A stretch of 64,000 bases of DNA from Aquimarina longa SW024 (GCF_001401755.1 NZ_AVQK01000014.1:124001-188000), one strand, 5' to 3'; numbered from the stretch's first letter, positions 39,842 through 48,584 are shown. Notes: generated from the letters alone by a model not told the origin. A program made the numbers and translations.

Positions 39842-40044
39842 TATGCACAACACAGTGTATAAAACATAGCTAATAAGTGCTAAACCGAAAGGTTTGTGTA
39901 TATTTATAAAGACCGCCAAATTTTTAATTTGGATTTTAAAAAGAGAAAAATTAAAAACAAAATATAAAAATTTGGCTCTGTGTTAACCCGAAAAGTTAGC
40001 GTCTTTTTACACGCTACGTTTCATACACAAGACCGTTGTACTCA
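39842..40044 (+). repeat. attC-like site 3
   Basis: R'' TATGCACAAC pairs with its cassette's start GTTGTGCATA (39161-39170). About 200 bp, with arms GTGTATAAAACATAGC and GCTACGTTTCATACAC and a TTTGGCTCTGTG core; CAAGACC precedes R' GTTGTACTCA (40035). Confidence 0.75.
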
Positions 40045-40064
40045 ATTGCTAATTAGAATTCAAA

Positions 40065-40235
40065 ATGGGAATATTTAAGAACATATTTAAAAAGAATAAA
40101 TCAATACCTGAGTTTGACTTTATTGAAACGTATGAGCACAAAGACAAATATTTTTCAAGAATAAAAAAATGGAATTGGATTAACTCTGAACAAATTTCAA
40201 TATTTGAAAAAGATGAAAAAGGAAAAATAAAATGA
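40065..40235 (+). CDS. Cassette 4: small hypothetical protein
   Basis: A 56-residue basic protein beginning MGIFKNIFKKNKSIPEFDFI. The stop overlaps the next start (ATGA at 40232). Short N-termini of this type occur in small immunity-like or chaperone-like proteins, but I recognize no family. Position 30 bp after the crossover and coupling to the next gene support it as real. Confidence 0.5.
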   Translation: MGIFKNIFKKNKSIPEFDFIETYEHKDKYFSRIKKWNWINSEQISIFEKDEKGKIK

Positions 40236-41530
40236 AAGCAAGTAAAGTAGAAAATAATTCAAAATCTGTAAATTCAAGCAAAACTCCTTTTTTCAATAGA
40301 AATGGAGAGAATTCTTTTTTTGGGAATAAAGATTTTTTCTTCAGCCCTTCTACCCCTTTACAGACTAAACTAATCGACGGAGAAAATCAAACTTTTTCTG
40401 ATATTAAGGATAAAGGGAAAGATGATTCTGGCATTTCAGAATATGTAGTTCAATCAGGTGACGGAGCTTATAGAATTGCAAAAAAGAATAATGTAAATGT
40501 TCATGAATTCTTGAAATTAAATGGATTAAAATTAACAAATAAATCAAAGGTAGTTTATTTGAAATCAGGGAAAGAAAAGGTTTTTGAAATAGGAGAAACA
40601 GTTAAAATACCACCAAATACTGATAGGAGTTTAGACGCTAAAAAAATATCAACTGAGAAAGAACCCAAACCTGAACCGAAAACCAAAATCAACATCTTTG
40701 TTACACCTAAATCTGATAAAACAACCGAAAGTAGTATGGATGATTTAGGTGCCTGGGCAAATGATGGAATTGATGATGCTACACAATTAAATGAAAAAGG
40801 GGCAGATAATGCCACAGAATTTTCCTTTAGAAAAGTGGGCTATATTGATAATCTACGAACTATTAAAATAGAAAATTTAGACGACCTAATTAAGCAATTA
40901 GAAAATATGAAGGCTGGAACTGAAGTTGGTATAAATTATCTTTATTTTAGTTCTCATGGAAGTTATAATTCTCCTTCTTTCTATATCGGTTCTCATTATG
41001 ATGGGAAAGGGAAATGGAGTTCAAAAAATAAGATTAGCATGGGAAATGTAAGCAAGCTTAATAAACTTAGTAAATTCCTTAGCCCAAAAACAAAAGTGTT
41101 AATTATGGCTTGTCATACAGGTGGAGGAAAAAACACAAAACAGTCTGAGAAATTCGTACAAGAATTAGCAAATCAACTAAATGCGACTGTATACGCAAAT
41201 AGAAGCTGGGGGTTAGCATCATCTGGAAATTTTGAAGATAATCTTTATGCATACACTAATGCGTTATATGGAGACGAAACTCAAGATTTATATAAGAAGA
41301 AACCCAATGCATTCAAGTTTATGGGAACTATGTTGAAAGCAATGCCTCAAAAGAAAGGTGAAAAATCAGTTCCAGAAATTACAAATGCCCTTATCTTAAA
41401 AAGAGATGGTACTTTCAAGGTAATGGAATCTAATTACAATAAAGTCATCAAAAAGGTTTTAGATAAAATCGCTAAAGGAGGCACCTATAAATCAAAAAAA
41501 GAAATGGTCGATGATAAAGAAATCAAATAA
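40232..41530 (+). CDS. Cassette 4: LysM plus caspase-fold (clan CD-like) protein with eCIS-type N-terminus
   Basis: A 432-residue protein in three parts. Residues 15-48 contain PFFNRNGENSFF, FFFSPSTPLQTKL, the same pattern as the N-termini of DUF4157/eCIS-associated proteins of Bacteroidota (FF...iQtKL). A LysM domain follows at about 70-126 (YVVQSGDGAYRIAKKNNVNV). A domain at about 150-345 shows a catalytic-type His in LYFSSHG (H242) and Cys in LIMACHTGGG (C294), the His-Cys dyad arrangement of caspase-like peptidases. I infer a secreted effector or peptidase. Coupled to a tiny upstream gene and overlapping the downstream lipoprotein gene. Confidence 0.65.
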   Translation: MKASKVENNSKSVNSSKTPFFNRNGENSFFGNKDFFFSPSTPLQTKLIDGENQTFSDIKDKGKDDSGISEYVVQSGDGAYRIAKKNNVNVHEFLKLNGLKLTNKSKVVYLKSGKEKVFEIGETVKIPPNTDRSLDAKKISTEKEPKPEPKTKINIFVTPKSDKTTESSMDDLGAWANDGIDDATQLNEKGADNATEFSFRKVGYIDNLRTIKIENLDDLIKQLENMKAGTEVGINYLYFSSHGSYNSPSFYIGSHYDGKGKWSSKNKISMGNVSKLNKLSKFLSPKTKVLIMACHTGGGKNTKQSEKFVQELANQLNATVYANRSWGLASSGNFEDNLYAYTNALYGDETQDLYKKKPNAFKFMGTMLKAMPQKKGEKSVPEITNALILKRDGTFKVMESNYNKVIKKVLDKIAKGGTYKSKKEMVDDKEIK

Positions 41531-42263
41531 CTTAAATTTAATCCATCTCATAATTGGATTACTTATCGTTGGTTGCGTCGATGCCAACAAAAAAAATGGC
41601 AGAATGGAATTAACAGAAATTGTAAAAAAGCATAATTCAGAAATGGTAAAATTTTTCTCAGATATTAATCTCTTCACTATGAAGGGAATTTCTCCATTCA
41701 ATTCTTCTAAAGAGGTAAACTTCCCTTTTATAGCCATTGAGGACAAAGAAGAAGAAAAATTATTATCATTTTACTTTAACAGTTCAGTTTCAGATACATA
41801 CTCATTTAAATGGGATGGACAAAATTATCTCTGGTCTGAAAGTTATTTAGATGATGATGCAAGTAAATGGTTAGAGTATATATTAATCACTTCAAAGTCA
41901 ATTTTTAAAGTAAATGCTTTTATTGATGAAAAAGATAGAAGTATGTTTATTAACGATATAATAGAGTTTAAATCAAACAGCAAGATAATGTACTTTTTCC
42001 CAGAAAAATCAATTCAAATTAGAGAAGTTAAAGAAGTTGTCAGCTTAGATTTAGAGAAAATCTCTAATTTAATCAAAAAAATAAACTACAACTATGATGA
42101 AATAAATAAAGAATTAGTAATTAAAAAAATCATCCTGCAAAACTTAATTGATGATGACAATAAATCAACATGTAAAGTTTTAAATCAAAAATATTTCTCC
42201 TTCTTGTGGGATATTTTTTTAAATAGAGAAAGAGGTGTTTTAGTTAAGGAAAATGAATGCTAA
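41511..42263 (+). CDS. Cassette 4: lipoprotein of unknown function
   Basis: A 250-residue protein with a lipobox-type signal (LIIGLLIVGC, Cys at 22) overlapping the caspase-like gene by 20 bp. No domain recognized. The overlap with a putative effector gene suggests an immunity partner; that is inference only. Confidence 0.55.
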   Translation: MIKKSNNLNLIHLIIGLLIVGCVDANKKNGRMELTEIVKKHNSEMVKFFSDINLFTMKGISPFNSSKEVNFPFIAIEDKEEEKLLSFYFNSSVSDTYSFKWDGQNYLWSESYLDDDASKWLEYILITSKSIFKVNAFIDEKDRSMFINDIIEFKSNSKIMYFFPEKSIQIREVKEVVSLDLEKISNLIKKINYNYDEINKELVIKKIILQNLIDDDNKSTCKVLNQKYFSFLWDIFLNRERGVLVKENEC

Positions 42264-42267
42264 AAAC

Positions 42268-42342
42268 GCCGCCTAACAATGCATAAAACGTTCATTGCCA
42301 GTAAAATCTGGCAATGCCGTTTATGCGAGACCGTTAGCCATT
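42268..42342 (+). repeat. attC-like site 4 (classic ~70 bp form)
   Basis: The most textbook site: R'' GCCGCCTAAC, L'' TGCATAAAACG, apical stem CATTGCCAG-taaaat-CTGGCAATG, L' CGTTTATGCG, spacer AGACC, R' GTTAGCCATT. The upstream cassette's start (GTTGTACTCA) does not pair with this R''. Confidence 0.85.
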
Positions 42343-42346
42343 ATTT

Positions 42347-42952
42347 ATGAACGACAAAACTATAAAAGAAGTAATAGAATCTGAATTAAAGATTTACGAC
42401 CGATTATTCCCCTTTGGTTTTATTTTATTAATGTCTATATTTTTTGTTATAGTTGGATGGAGTAAAGAAATCAGTTTTTTTGGAGTTAAATTATCATTAC
42501 TGAATTTCGCCTATATTTATTGCGTAGCCGCACCTTTTTATTTTGCATATATAGATAGAGTATTTGATTCTATTTTTGGTGTTATTTCTTTATCCAAAAA
42601 CAAAAATGATGATTTATATTACTCAATAACTGCAAAAGGCTTATTCAATATTTATTACTCACCTACAATGCGAATTCCACTAAATGGTACAATTAATAAG
42701 TTATTATTATTTATTGTAATGTTTACTTCTTTATCAATAATGTTGTCGTTCATAAGAGAAACTGAATTGAATAAATACATATTAGGAATCTTAGGCTTGT
42801 ATTTAGGAAAGTCTCACATATCTATTATTAGAAATATAATCCGAATTGACAAATACTTACTTTCTACAAAAGATAAAGTTATACCAACAACAGGAATTTC
42901 CTTTACAATAGCAATAATTGCATCAATTGTTATGTGTTTTTATTTAAATTAA
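42347..42952 (+). CDS. Cassette 5: polytopic membrane protein
   Basis: A 201-residue protein with five to six membrane spans (first FGFILLMSIFFVIVGW). Start 8 bp after the R' box. No family recognized. Confidence 0.6.
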   Translation: MNDKTIKEVIESELKIYDRLFPFGFILLMSIFFVIVGWSKEISFFGVKLSLLNFAYIYCVAAPFYFAYIDRVFDSIFGVISLSKNKNDDLYYSITAKGLFNIYYSPTMRIPLNGTINKLLLFIVMFTSLSIMLSFIRETELNKYILGILGLYLGKSHISIIRNIIRIDKYLLSTKDKVIPTTGISFTIAIIASIVMCFYLN

Positions 42953-42964
42953 AGAGCAATTGTA

Positions 42965-43084
42965 ATGGAAAAAGCGAATAAAGTATGGCTAACTGAACTT
43001 GGAACTGAAATTGCTAAAGCTTTAACTGATGAGTCATTGATATTAGAAAGAAAGATTGAAATAGGGAATAAAAACAATGGCTAA
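42965..43084 (+). CDS. Cassette 5: 39-residue hypothetical protein
   Basis: MEKANKVWLTELGTEIAKAL start; its stop codon TAA lies within R'' (GGCTAAC) of attC-like site 5. Short and without known relatives. The stop-in-R'' arrangement, seen also at 52487, supports translation, but it could be chance. Confidence 0.35.
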   Translation: MEKANKVWLTELGTEIAKALTDESLILERKIEIGNKNNG

Positions 43085-43124
43085 CAATGTGTATAATTCA
43101 TTGCTGGCTATTGCCTACTTACGA

Positions 43125-44153
43125 ACCTGAGTTCGACGTAAGAAAACAGATTTTATAGTATAGAAAAAGCAGAATATTTAGTAAATTAAAGTGCTGAATT
43201 CCAATTAACTAAAATTATTCTGCTTATGATTTCTAAAGATAAAATTACTGAAATATTTTGTTCTATTGATGATTTTTGTGCTGTTTATGAGCCTGCTATG
43301 CGAAAAAGACAAGTTACCACAGGTAAAAAGACCAGAAATCGAAAATTTAGGATGTCTACAAGCGAGATAGTAACTATTACGATATTGTTTCATTTAAGTG
43401 GGATACGAACTTTTAAACATTTCTATATTTTATATGTGCAACAACAATTACAAAGTGAATTTCCTAATACTGTTTCTTATAATCGTTTTGTAGAATTAAT
43501 GCAATCTAATCTAATGCCTTTGACTCTGTTTTTGAAGACTTGTTGTTTGGGAGAGTGTACAGGTATTTCTTTTATAGATTCGACTCCAATTAGAGCTTGC
43601 AAGAATAAGAGAATTAGCAATAATAAAGTCTTTAAAGATATTGCTACTATAGGAAAATCAACAATGGGATGGTTCTATGGTTTCAAGCTTCATATCATTA
43701 TTAACGATAAAGGTGAACTCCTTGATTTCATTATTACTCAGGCCAATGTAGATGATAGGACGCCTTTGAAAAGAGACAACTTTCTAAAGAAAATATTTGG
43801 AAGTTTATATGCCGATAAAGGCTATATATCTAAGGAATTAACTTCGATATTATTCGATCAAGGATTGCATTTAGTGACTAATATTAAAAATAATATGAAA
43901 AATGTATTAATGACAATGAGAGATAAGATACTACTAAGGAAAAGATCCGTAATTGAAACTATAAATGATCAATTAAAAAACATTGCTCAAGCAGAACATT
44001 CCAGACATAGAAGCTTTGGTAATTTTATTACCAATCTTGTCGCTAGCCTTATTGCTTATTGTTTTCAAGAAAAGAAACCAGCTATTAAATTTGAAACTGA
44101 AAACACATCACAATTAGCACTGTTTTGCTAAAATCCTTAGATCGAGTTCAGGT
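43125..44153 (+). mobile_element. IS982-family insertion sequence
   Basis: A 1029-bp element. Terminal inverted repeats ACCTGAGTTCGACGTAAG (left) and, reading inward from the right, ACCTGAACTCGATCTAAG (14 of 18 match). Direct duplication TACGA at 43120-43124 and 44154-44158. One intact transposase frame. Confidence 0.9.
43226..44131 (+). CDS. IS982-family transposase
   Basis: A 301-residue DDE transposase: ISFIDSTPIRACKNKRISNN (first Asp), LYADKGYIS (second Asp), KRSVIETINDQLKN (Glu). The frame is intact, so the copy may be active or recently so. Confidence 0.92.
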   Translation: MISKDKITEIFCSIDDFCAVYEPAMRKRQVTTGKKTRNRKFRMSTSEIVTITILFHLSGIRTFKHFYILYVQQQLQSEFPNTVSYNRFVELMQSNLMPLTLFLKTCCLGECTGISFIDSTPIRACKNKRISNNKVFKDIATIGKSTMGWFYGFKLHIIINDKGELLDFIITQANVDDRTPLKRDNFLKKIFGSLYADKGYISKELTSILFDQGLHLVTNIKNNMKNVLMTMRDKILLRKRSVIETINDQLKNIAQAEHSRHRSFGNFITNLVASLIAYCFQEKKPAIKFETENTSQLALFC

Positions 44154-44276
44154 TACGAAAGTCCTCGCGGACTTTCTATCTGTGATTTATTTACTAACTT
44201 TAGTGCTTAACACGCAACGAAATCATACACTAGACCGTTGTAAACAAGTAAAAACTATAGAGTGCAAAATAACACT

Positions 44277-44750
44277 ATGAAAAAAGATTATTTATATCGA
44301 ATATTTGGAGGGATATTAATTTTGATATTTCTATTCTTAACATTTTTCGAATATGATAGGATTTTACACCCTGCATCAGAATTTATAGCTAACGGGAAGT
44401 ACATTGATTATTCAATATTGTTGTATTCAAGTCGTTGGATAATTTATTTTCTACTCTTTCTAGCTGGATTTTTCACTTTCCTTAAATCAAAAAAATCATA
44501 TCTGATTTTATTAATATTTAGCCTAACAGCCTTACTAGAAATTTACATTAATGAAGTTTTCTACATCGTAAAAAGTTTATCTGGATATCCAAAATATTTT
44601 CTATTAGGTAGTTCCATAATGTCAATAGTGGTTATTGCCATAAATGCATTAAAAACGAAAAAAATAAGTTTTATTGATTTTTTTCTAAGCAGTATTTTGG
44701 CTATACTAATTGTGTATCTACCCAATACTTTAATTACATATTATTTTTAA
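44277..44750 (+). CDS. Cassette 6: four-span membrane protein
   Basis: A 157-residue protein from the ATG at 44277 (a GTG 15 bp upstream is weaker). Four membrane spans (first RIFGGILILIFLFLTFFEYD). Unknown family. 9 bp separate it from the S41-like gene, so both share the cassette. Confidence 0.55.
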   Translation: MKKDYLYRIFGGILILIFLFLTFFEYDRILHPASEFIANGKYIDYSILLYSSRWIIYFLLFLAGFFTFLKSKKSYLILLIFSLTALLEIYINEVFYIVKSLSGYPKYFLLGSSIMSIVVIAINALKTKKISFIDFFLSSILAILIVYLPNTLITYYF

Positions 44751-44759
44751 TCTAGCTCT

Positions 44760-46073
44760 ATGATAATGGTTAAAAACACCAGATATACTGTAATTCTATT
44801 ATTCCTATTTATTTTTTCGAGCTGTAATAATAAATCAGAAGAAGAAACTGAAATGACAGTTGAAAAATGGGAAAATGATATTGAAAATCTCTTTAATACT
44901 TTAAAATCGAAGCATATAAATCTTTATCACAGCTTACCTGAAATTGAAATGGAACAAGCGGTAGACAGCTTACTAAAAAATCTTCCTGATCTTTCAGATG
45001 ATCAAATTTTTATACGTCTTTCAAAAATAATAAGATCATTAGATGATAGTCACACTGGAATATGGGCTCAACCCAAGTTTTATAACACCTATCCTTTAGA
45101 GTTTTTTATTTTTAGCGATACGGAGATAAGGGTCTTAAGAACTCCAAAAGATTACCCGGAACTATTAGGAGCGAAACTAGTCGGTATAGATAATACTACC
45201 TTGAACGAAATAATAAGCAAAGTACTTCTCGTGATTCAATGTGCAGATAATTGGTATTCTGAAAGGGATCGATTAGCTAGATATCTAAAATATTCCAAAG
45301 TCTTAAAAGCATTGGAAATCACCAATGAAGGCGAATCTGCTAACTTTGAGTTTATATTAGAAAATGGCACATATAAAACAATTAAACTAGAAGCACTTCC
45401 ACAAACTGAATATCTGGCATCCCTTAAAGATCCAATTAATCTAGAAAGTCCATTCAGTTTTGAGGAATCTTTGATAGGAACTCCCTATTTATGGTATCAA
45501 CCAATCGATAAGCTCAAAACAGGATATCTTTATTTTGCAGCATACCCAAGCGCGTTGCAAATGAGACGATTTGCTGTTGCCCTATCAAGAGATGTAATTC
45601 AAAGAGGTACTAAAAATATTATTATTGATGTAAGAGATAATGGCGGAGGGAATTTCTATGTTGGTTTAGAACTTATAAAATTACTATCATCCACTGATCA
45701 AATTGATTGGAAAAATGGAGTTTACGTTATAACGGGAAGAAAGACATATTCAGCAGGAATGAGTAACACTGCTCATTTTAAGGAATTATTAAATGCAAAA
45801 ATTGTTGGAGAGCGCACAGGAGGAAATCCAAACGATTATCAGGATGCCGAAATGTTTCAATTACAAAACTCAAAATTACAGGTGCAATTTTCCAAGAGAT
45901 ATTACAGATTTCAAGATACTATTTCGAATGGAATCATTCCTGATGTTCATATCAAACCAAGTTGGAAAATGCTAAACAATAAAATTGATGCTAATATAAA
46001 ATGGGTTTTAGAGGATATTAAACAGAATGAGGACAATAAAAGCCAGTTTACAACAATGTATAAGCGACATTAA
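44760..46073 (+). CDS. Cassette 6: S41-family (tail-specific protease-like) lipoprotein
   Basis: A 437-residue protein with a lipoprotein signal (FIFSSC, Cys22), the DSHTGI stretch (96-101), IIIDVRDNGGG (287-297), a candidate nucleophile Ser331 in GRKTYSAGM, and GERTGGNP. These are S41/CtpA peptidase hallmarks, without a clear PDZ. Its final codons run through R'' (GTTTACAAC, 46046) of attC-like site 6. Confidence 0.8.
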   Translation: MIMVKNTRYTVILLFLFIFSSCNNKSEEETEMTVEKWENDIENLFNTLKSKHINLYHSLPEIEMEQAVDSLLKNLPDLSDDQIFIRLSKIIRSLDDSHTGIWAQPKFYNTYPLEFFIFSDTEIRVLRTPKDYPELLGAKLVGIDNTTLNEIISKVLLVIQCADNWYSERDRLARYLKYSKVLKALEITNEGESANFEFILENGTYKTIKLEALPQTEYLASLKDPINLESPFSFEESLIGTPYLWYQPIDKLKTGYLYFAAYPSALQMRRFAVALSRDVIQRGTKNIIIDVRDNGGGNFYVGLELIKLLSSTDQIDWKNGVYVITGRKTYSAGMSNTAHFKELLNAKIVGERTGGNPNDYQDAEMFQLQNSKLQVQFSKRYYRFQDTISNGIIPDVHIKPSWKMLNNKIDANIKWVLEDIKQNEDNKSQFTTMYKRH

Positions 46074-46103
46074 AACGACCGCTTATACAGTCCGTTGGCA
46101 GTA
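46046..46103 (+). repeat. attC-like site 6 (58 bp)
   Basis: R'' GTTTACAAC pairs with its cassette start GTTGTAAAC (44237). Arms GTATAAGCG and CGCTTATAC, spacer AGTCC, R' GTTGGCAGTA (46094-46103). Overlaps the 3' end of the S41-like gene. Confidence 0.85.
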
Positions 46104-46147
46104 ATTCCGAACATAAACAAACTAAGTTAATTGTTATTGATATATAT

Positions 46148-47062
46148 ATGAAAAAACTACATTTTTTATCAACCATATTATTGTTTTTTGTTATAACAAA
46201 TGATTTATATTCTCAAAATAAGTCAGTTGATAATTTATATAAAAAATTTCCTGAAATCTATAATGGTTATACATTTAACGAATACAATGTAAATAAAGAC
46301 TTTACAGATATTTTATGGTCTTTAAAATTGAATTCTGGGAAATACATTTATGATGAACAACACTACAGTAGAAATTATTATTTGATATCAATTGGGAAAA
46401 GTAATATTGATACAATTACTATTAATGCGGGGAATAAGAAAAAAAGAAGAGTTCTTGTATATAGAAATAAGAAACTAGAAAGAGAATTTGCTTATAATAG
46501 TATTAATAAATTAAAATTTAGTTCAATATTTTTTTATAAAAAAAACAAAGAAATTCAAGTTAAAGATTATAGTAATCTGAAACAAAAAGATAGTATTATA
46601 ACTTATTTGAAAAATAATAAAAGAATTAGAACAGAAAAGTTTATCAATAATAGACTAATTGAAGAAAATATATACGAAAAAGATAAAGTAATAATTAGTA
46701 AACAATATTTCAAAAAAAACACCTATGAGATTGTAGAGTATTTAAACGATGACTGGGTAATCAAAAAATACTTTGTAAATGATAAACTTAAAGTTTATGA
46801 AAAATTGAACCTTTATACTTCTTCGAGTGATAATCCTCAAAAGATAAGTGTTAAAATAGAATACGACAAATATGGAAAAGAAATAAAAAAAACTCATTCT
46901 GAGTACGCTAAAGAAACTATATTCACTCAAAACTCAAAAATAGTTAGAGTCCGTAAAAATGATGGTACAATTCATATTACAGAATATAACCCTAATGGAA
47001 AAATTATAAAGACCTACATTCAAACTCCTAGTCAAACTGAAAACCCAGAAGATATAGATTAA
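46148..47062 (+). CDS. Cassette 7: exported hypothetical protein
   Basis: A 304-residue protein with a signal peptide (residues 1-22, ending LYSQ) and a long, Lys/Tyr-rich, beta-repeat-like body with MORN-like or YwqK-like short repeats (IEYDKYGKEIKKTHSEY; ITEYNPNGKIIKTY). Known relatives are antitoxin-component-like surface proteins in Bacteroidota. Function unknown. Confidence 0.55.
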   Translation: MKKLHFLSTILLFFVITNDLYSQNKSVDNLYKKFPEIYNGYTFNEYNVNKDFTDILWSLKLNSGKYIYDEQHYSRNYYLISIGKSNIDTITINAGNKKKRRVLVYRNKKLEREFAYNSINKLKFSSIFFYKKNKEIQVKDYSNLKQKDSIITYLKNNKRIRTEKFINNRLIEENIYEKDKVIISKQYFKKNTYEIVEYLNDDWVIKKYFVNDKLKVYEKLNLYTSSSDNPQKISVKIEYDKYGKEIKKTHSEYAKETIFTQNSKIVRVRKNDGTIHITEYNPNGKIIKTYIQTPSQTENPEDID

Positions 47063-47070
47063 TTAAAAAC

Positions 47071-47193
47071 TACTGCCAACAAAGTATAAAGCACACAACA
47101 CTATGTATATTTCATTTGGCAAATAGTTTGTCTTCGCTATCGCTACGCAAACGATTATCACCAAACAAAAACATACATTTAACGTTGTAATGC
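47071..47193 (+). repeat. attC-like site 7 with possible nested arm
   Basis: R'' TACTGCCAAC pairs perfectly with its cassette start GTTGGCAGTA (46094-46103). Twenty bases further a second R''-like stretch GCACACAAC is present before the arms CATTTGGC and R' GTTGTAATGC (47184-47193). It may be a fusion of two sites. Confidence 0.7.
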
Positions 47194-47209
47194 ATTTACT
47201 CTAAACTAT

Positions 47210-47773
47210 ATGAAAATAAGAATACCAAAATTAATTATTTTAGTTTTTACACTTACCCTTTTAAATTGCAAATCGGAAAGCAATAATAACCATATGGAAA
47301 CTATAAAGAAAAACCATAAGTCAGTGGATGTTCTATGGAGAAAATTTTTAATAGAGAACCCAAATAACAGAACAAAAGGAACACCTTTATCGTTCTATTT
47401 TTGTGATAACAAAAAAGATGCTAATGAATGTGCTGAATTGGTTGTAAAAGGCATAAAACAAGCTACCGCAACATCTTTGTGGTGGTATAAAAAGAATAAT
47501 GAACAACTTCCCAAAGTTGGTGACCAATATATTGTAACTGATTGGAATGGAAATGCAAAGGCTATAATTAAAACTACTAAAATCGAACAAGTTCCTTATA
47601 ATAAAATTACTCCAGAATTTGCAAAAATTGAAGGTGAAGGCGATAAATCTTTAGACTATTGGAAAAGAGTTCACGAAGCATATTACAAGAGAGAAATGGA
47701 ACCTCACGGAGACAAGTTTGATGAAAATATGATTATCGTATGTGAATACTTTAAAACTATATATTTAAAATGA
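47210..47773 (+). CDS. Cassette 8: ASCH-domain protein with lipoprotein-type N-terminus
   Basis: A 187-residue protein. Residues 35-180 show an ASCH/PUA-like fold (SFYFCDNKKDANECAELVVK, LPKVGDQYIVTDWNGNAKAI, KIEGEGDKSLDYWKRVHEAY). ASCH domains normally act in the cytoplasm on RNA or acetylated cytidine. Here the first 28 residues look like a lipobox signal (TLLNC). An internal Met at 47294 could be the true start, giving a plain ASCH protein. I cannot decide between them. Confidence 0.7.
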   Translation: MKIRIPKLIILVFTLTLLNCKSESNNNHMETIKKNHKSVDVLWRKFLIENPNNRTKGTPLSFYFCDNKKDANECAELVVKGIKQATATSLWWYKKNNEQLPKVGDQYIVTDWNGNAKAIIKTTKIEQVPYNKITPEFAKIEGEGDKSLDYWKRVHEAYYKREMEPHGDKFDENMIIVCEYFKTIYLK

Positions 47774-48297
47774 TTAATACAAAAAACTACATATTAAAAG
47801 AAATAGAACAATCAGACATAAACAATATACACAAAGGACTATCGAACCCTGAAATAACAAAATACTATGATGTTCATTTTTCTACATTAGAAGAAACAAA
47901 ATAACAAATGGAATGGTATAATAACTTAAAAAAGGAAGGTACTGGAATTTGGTGGGGAATTTATGATAAAAAAAGTAATCAATTTTGTGGTGCAGGAGGT
48001 TTTAACAGTTTGGAGAAAGAACATCAAAAAGCCGAAATTGGTTTATGGTTACTAAAAGAGCATTGGGGAAACGGAATTTTAAAAGAAGTTATGCCAAAAC
48101 TATTTGAACAAGGCTTTACTGAATTAAACTTAAATAGAATAGAAGGTTATGTAGTAAGTGAAAATACAAAATGTAAAAGTGCATTGGAGAAAATTAATTT
48201 CAAATATGAAGGAACAATGCGTGAATGTGAAATTAAAAACGGAGAAAAAATAAATGTTGATTTCTATTCAATATTAAAAAGTGAATGGAATAAATAA
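47770..48297 (+). pseudogene. GNAT N-acetyltransferase with in-frame stop
   Basis: One continuous frame from ATG 47770 (overlapping the upstream TGA) to 48297 encodes a GNAT acetyltransferase except for TAA at 47902-47904 (codon 45), where relatives carry Glu or Gln before QMEWYNNL. The downstream part restarts at ATG 47908 with IWWGIYDKKSNQFCGAGGFN and LLKEHWGNGILKEV, the acetyl-CoA-binding block. It reads as a single nonsense change; readthrough or a sequencing error are alternatives. Confidence 0.75.
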
Positions 48298-48301
48298 AAA
48301 C

Positions 48302-48441
48302 GCATTACAACAATGGCTATAAGTAATTGCTTGGGTATGGTAAGTTCCAATCGGAAAATTCGGAGAATTTTCCTCAGTTTAATGACTTTTGCTATCTTAG
48401 TGCTCTTAAGCAATTACTCATAGCTGAGACCGTTGTAAAAC
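48302..48441 (+). repeat. attC-like site 8
   Basis: R'' GCATTACAAC pairs with its own cassette start GTTGTAATGC (47184-47193). Arms CTATAAGTAATTGCTT and AAGCAATTACTCATAG, GAGACC, R' GTTGTAAAAC (48432-48441). Confidence 0.8.
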
Positions 48442-48584
48442 ATTCCCCACATCAGAATCCGATTAATTCCTCGAGCTAACGAAGCGAAAAATTAATCTAA
48501 ATGTTGGTGAAAATTAATAGATTTGACAAAAACATAATTAACTGAATATCAATAACAAAATTTGACGTTAGTCGAGATTAAAAA

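Larger units (their letters stand above)
43076..44246 (+). repeat. attC-like site 5, interrupted by IS982-like element
   Basis: R'' AATGGCTAAC (43076-43085) pairs fully with its own cassette start GTTAGCCATT (42333-42342). The site resumes after the IS with the stem GAAAGTCCtcgcGGACTTTC and ends at R' GTTGTAAAC (44237). Removing the IS and one TACGA restores a site almost identical to site 2. Confidence 0.85.

Noticed and set aside
43076..44246. The attC-like sites as ordinary IS terminal repeats or MITEs
   Set aside because: The outer arms vary between units but match within each unit, whereas the invariant parts are only AAC and GTT; a MITE would keep constant ends and target duplications.
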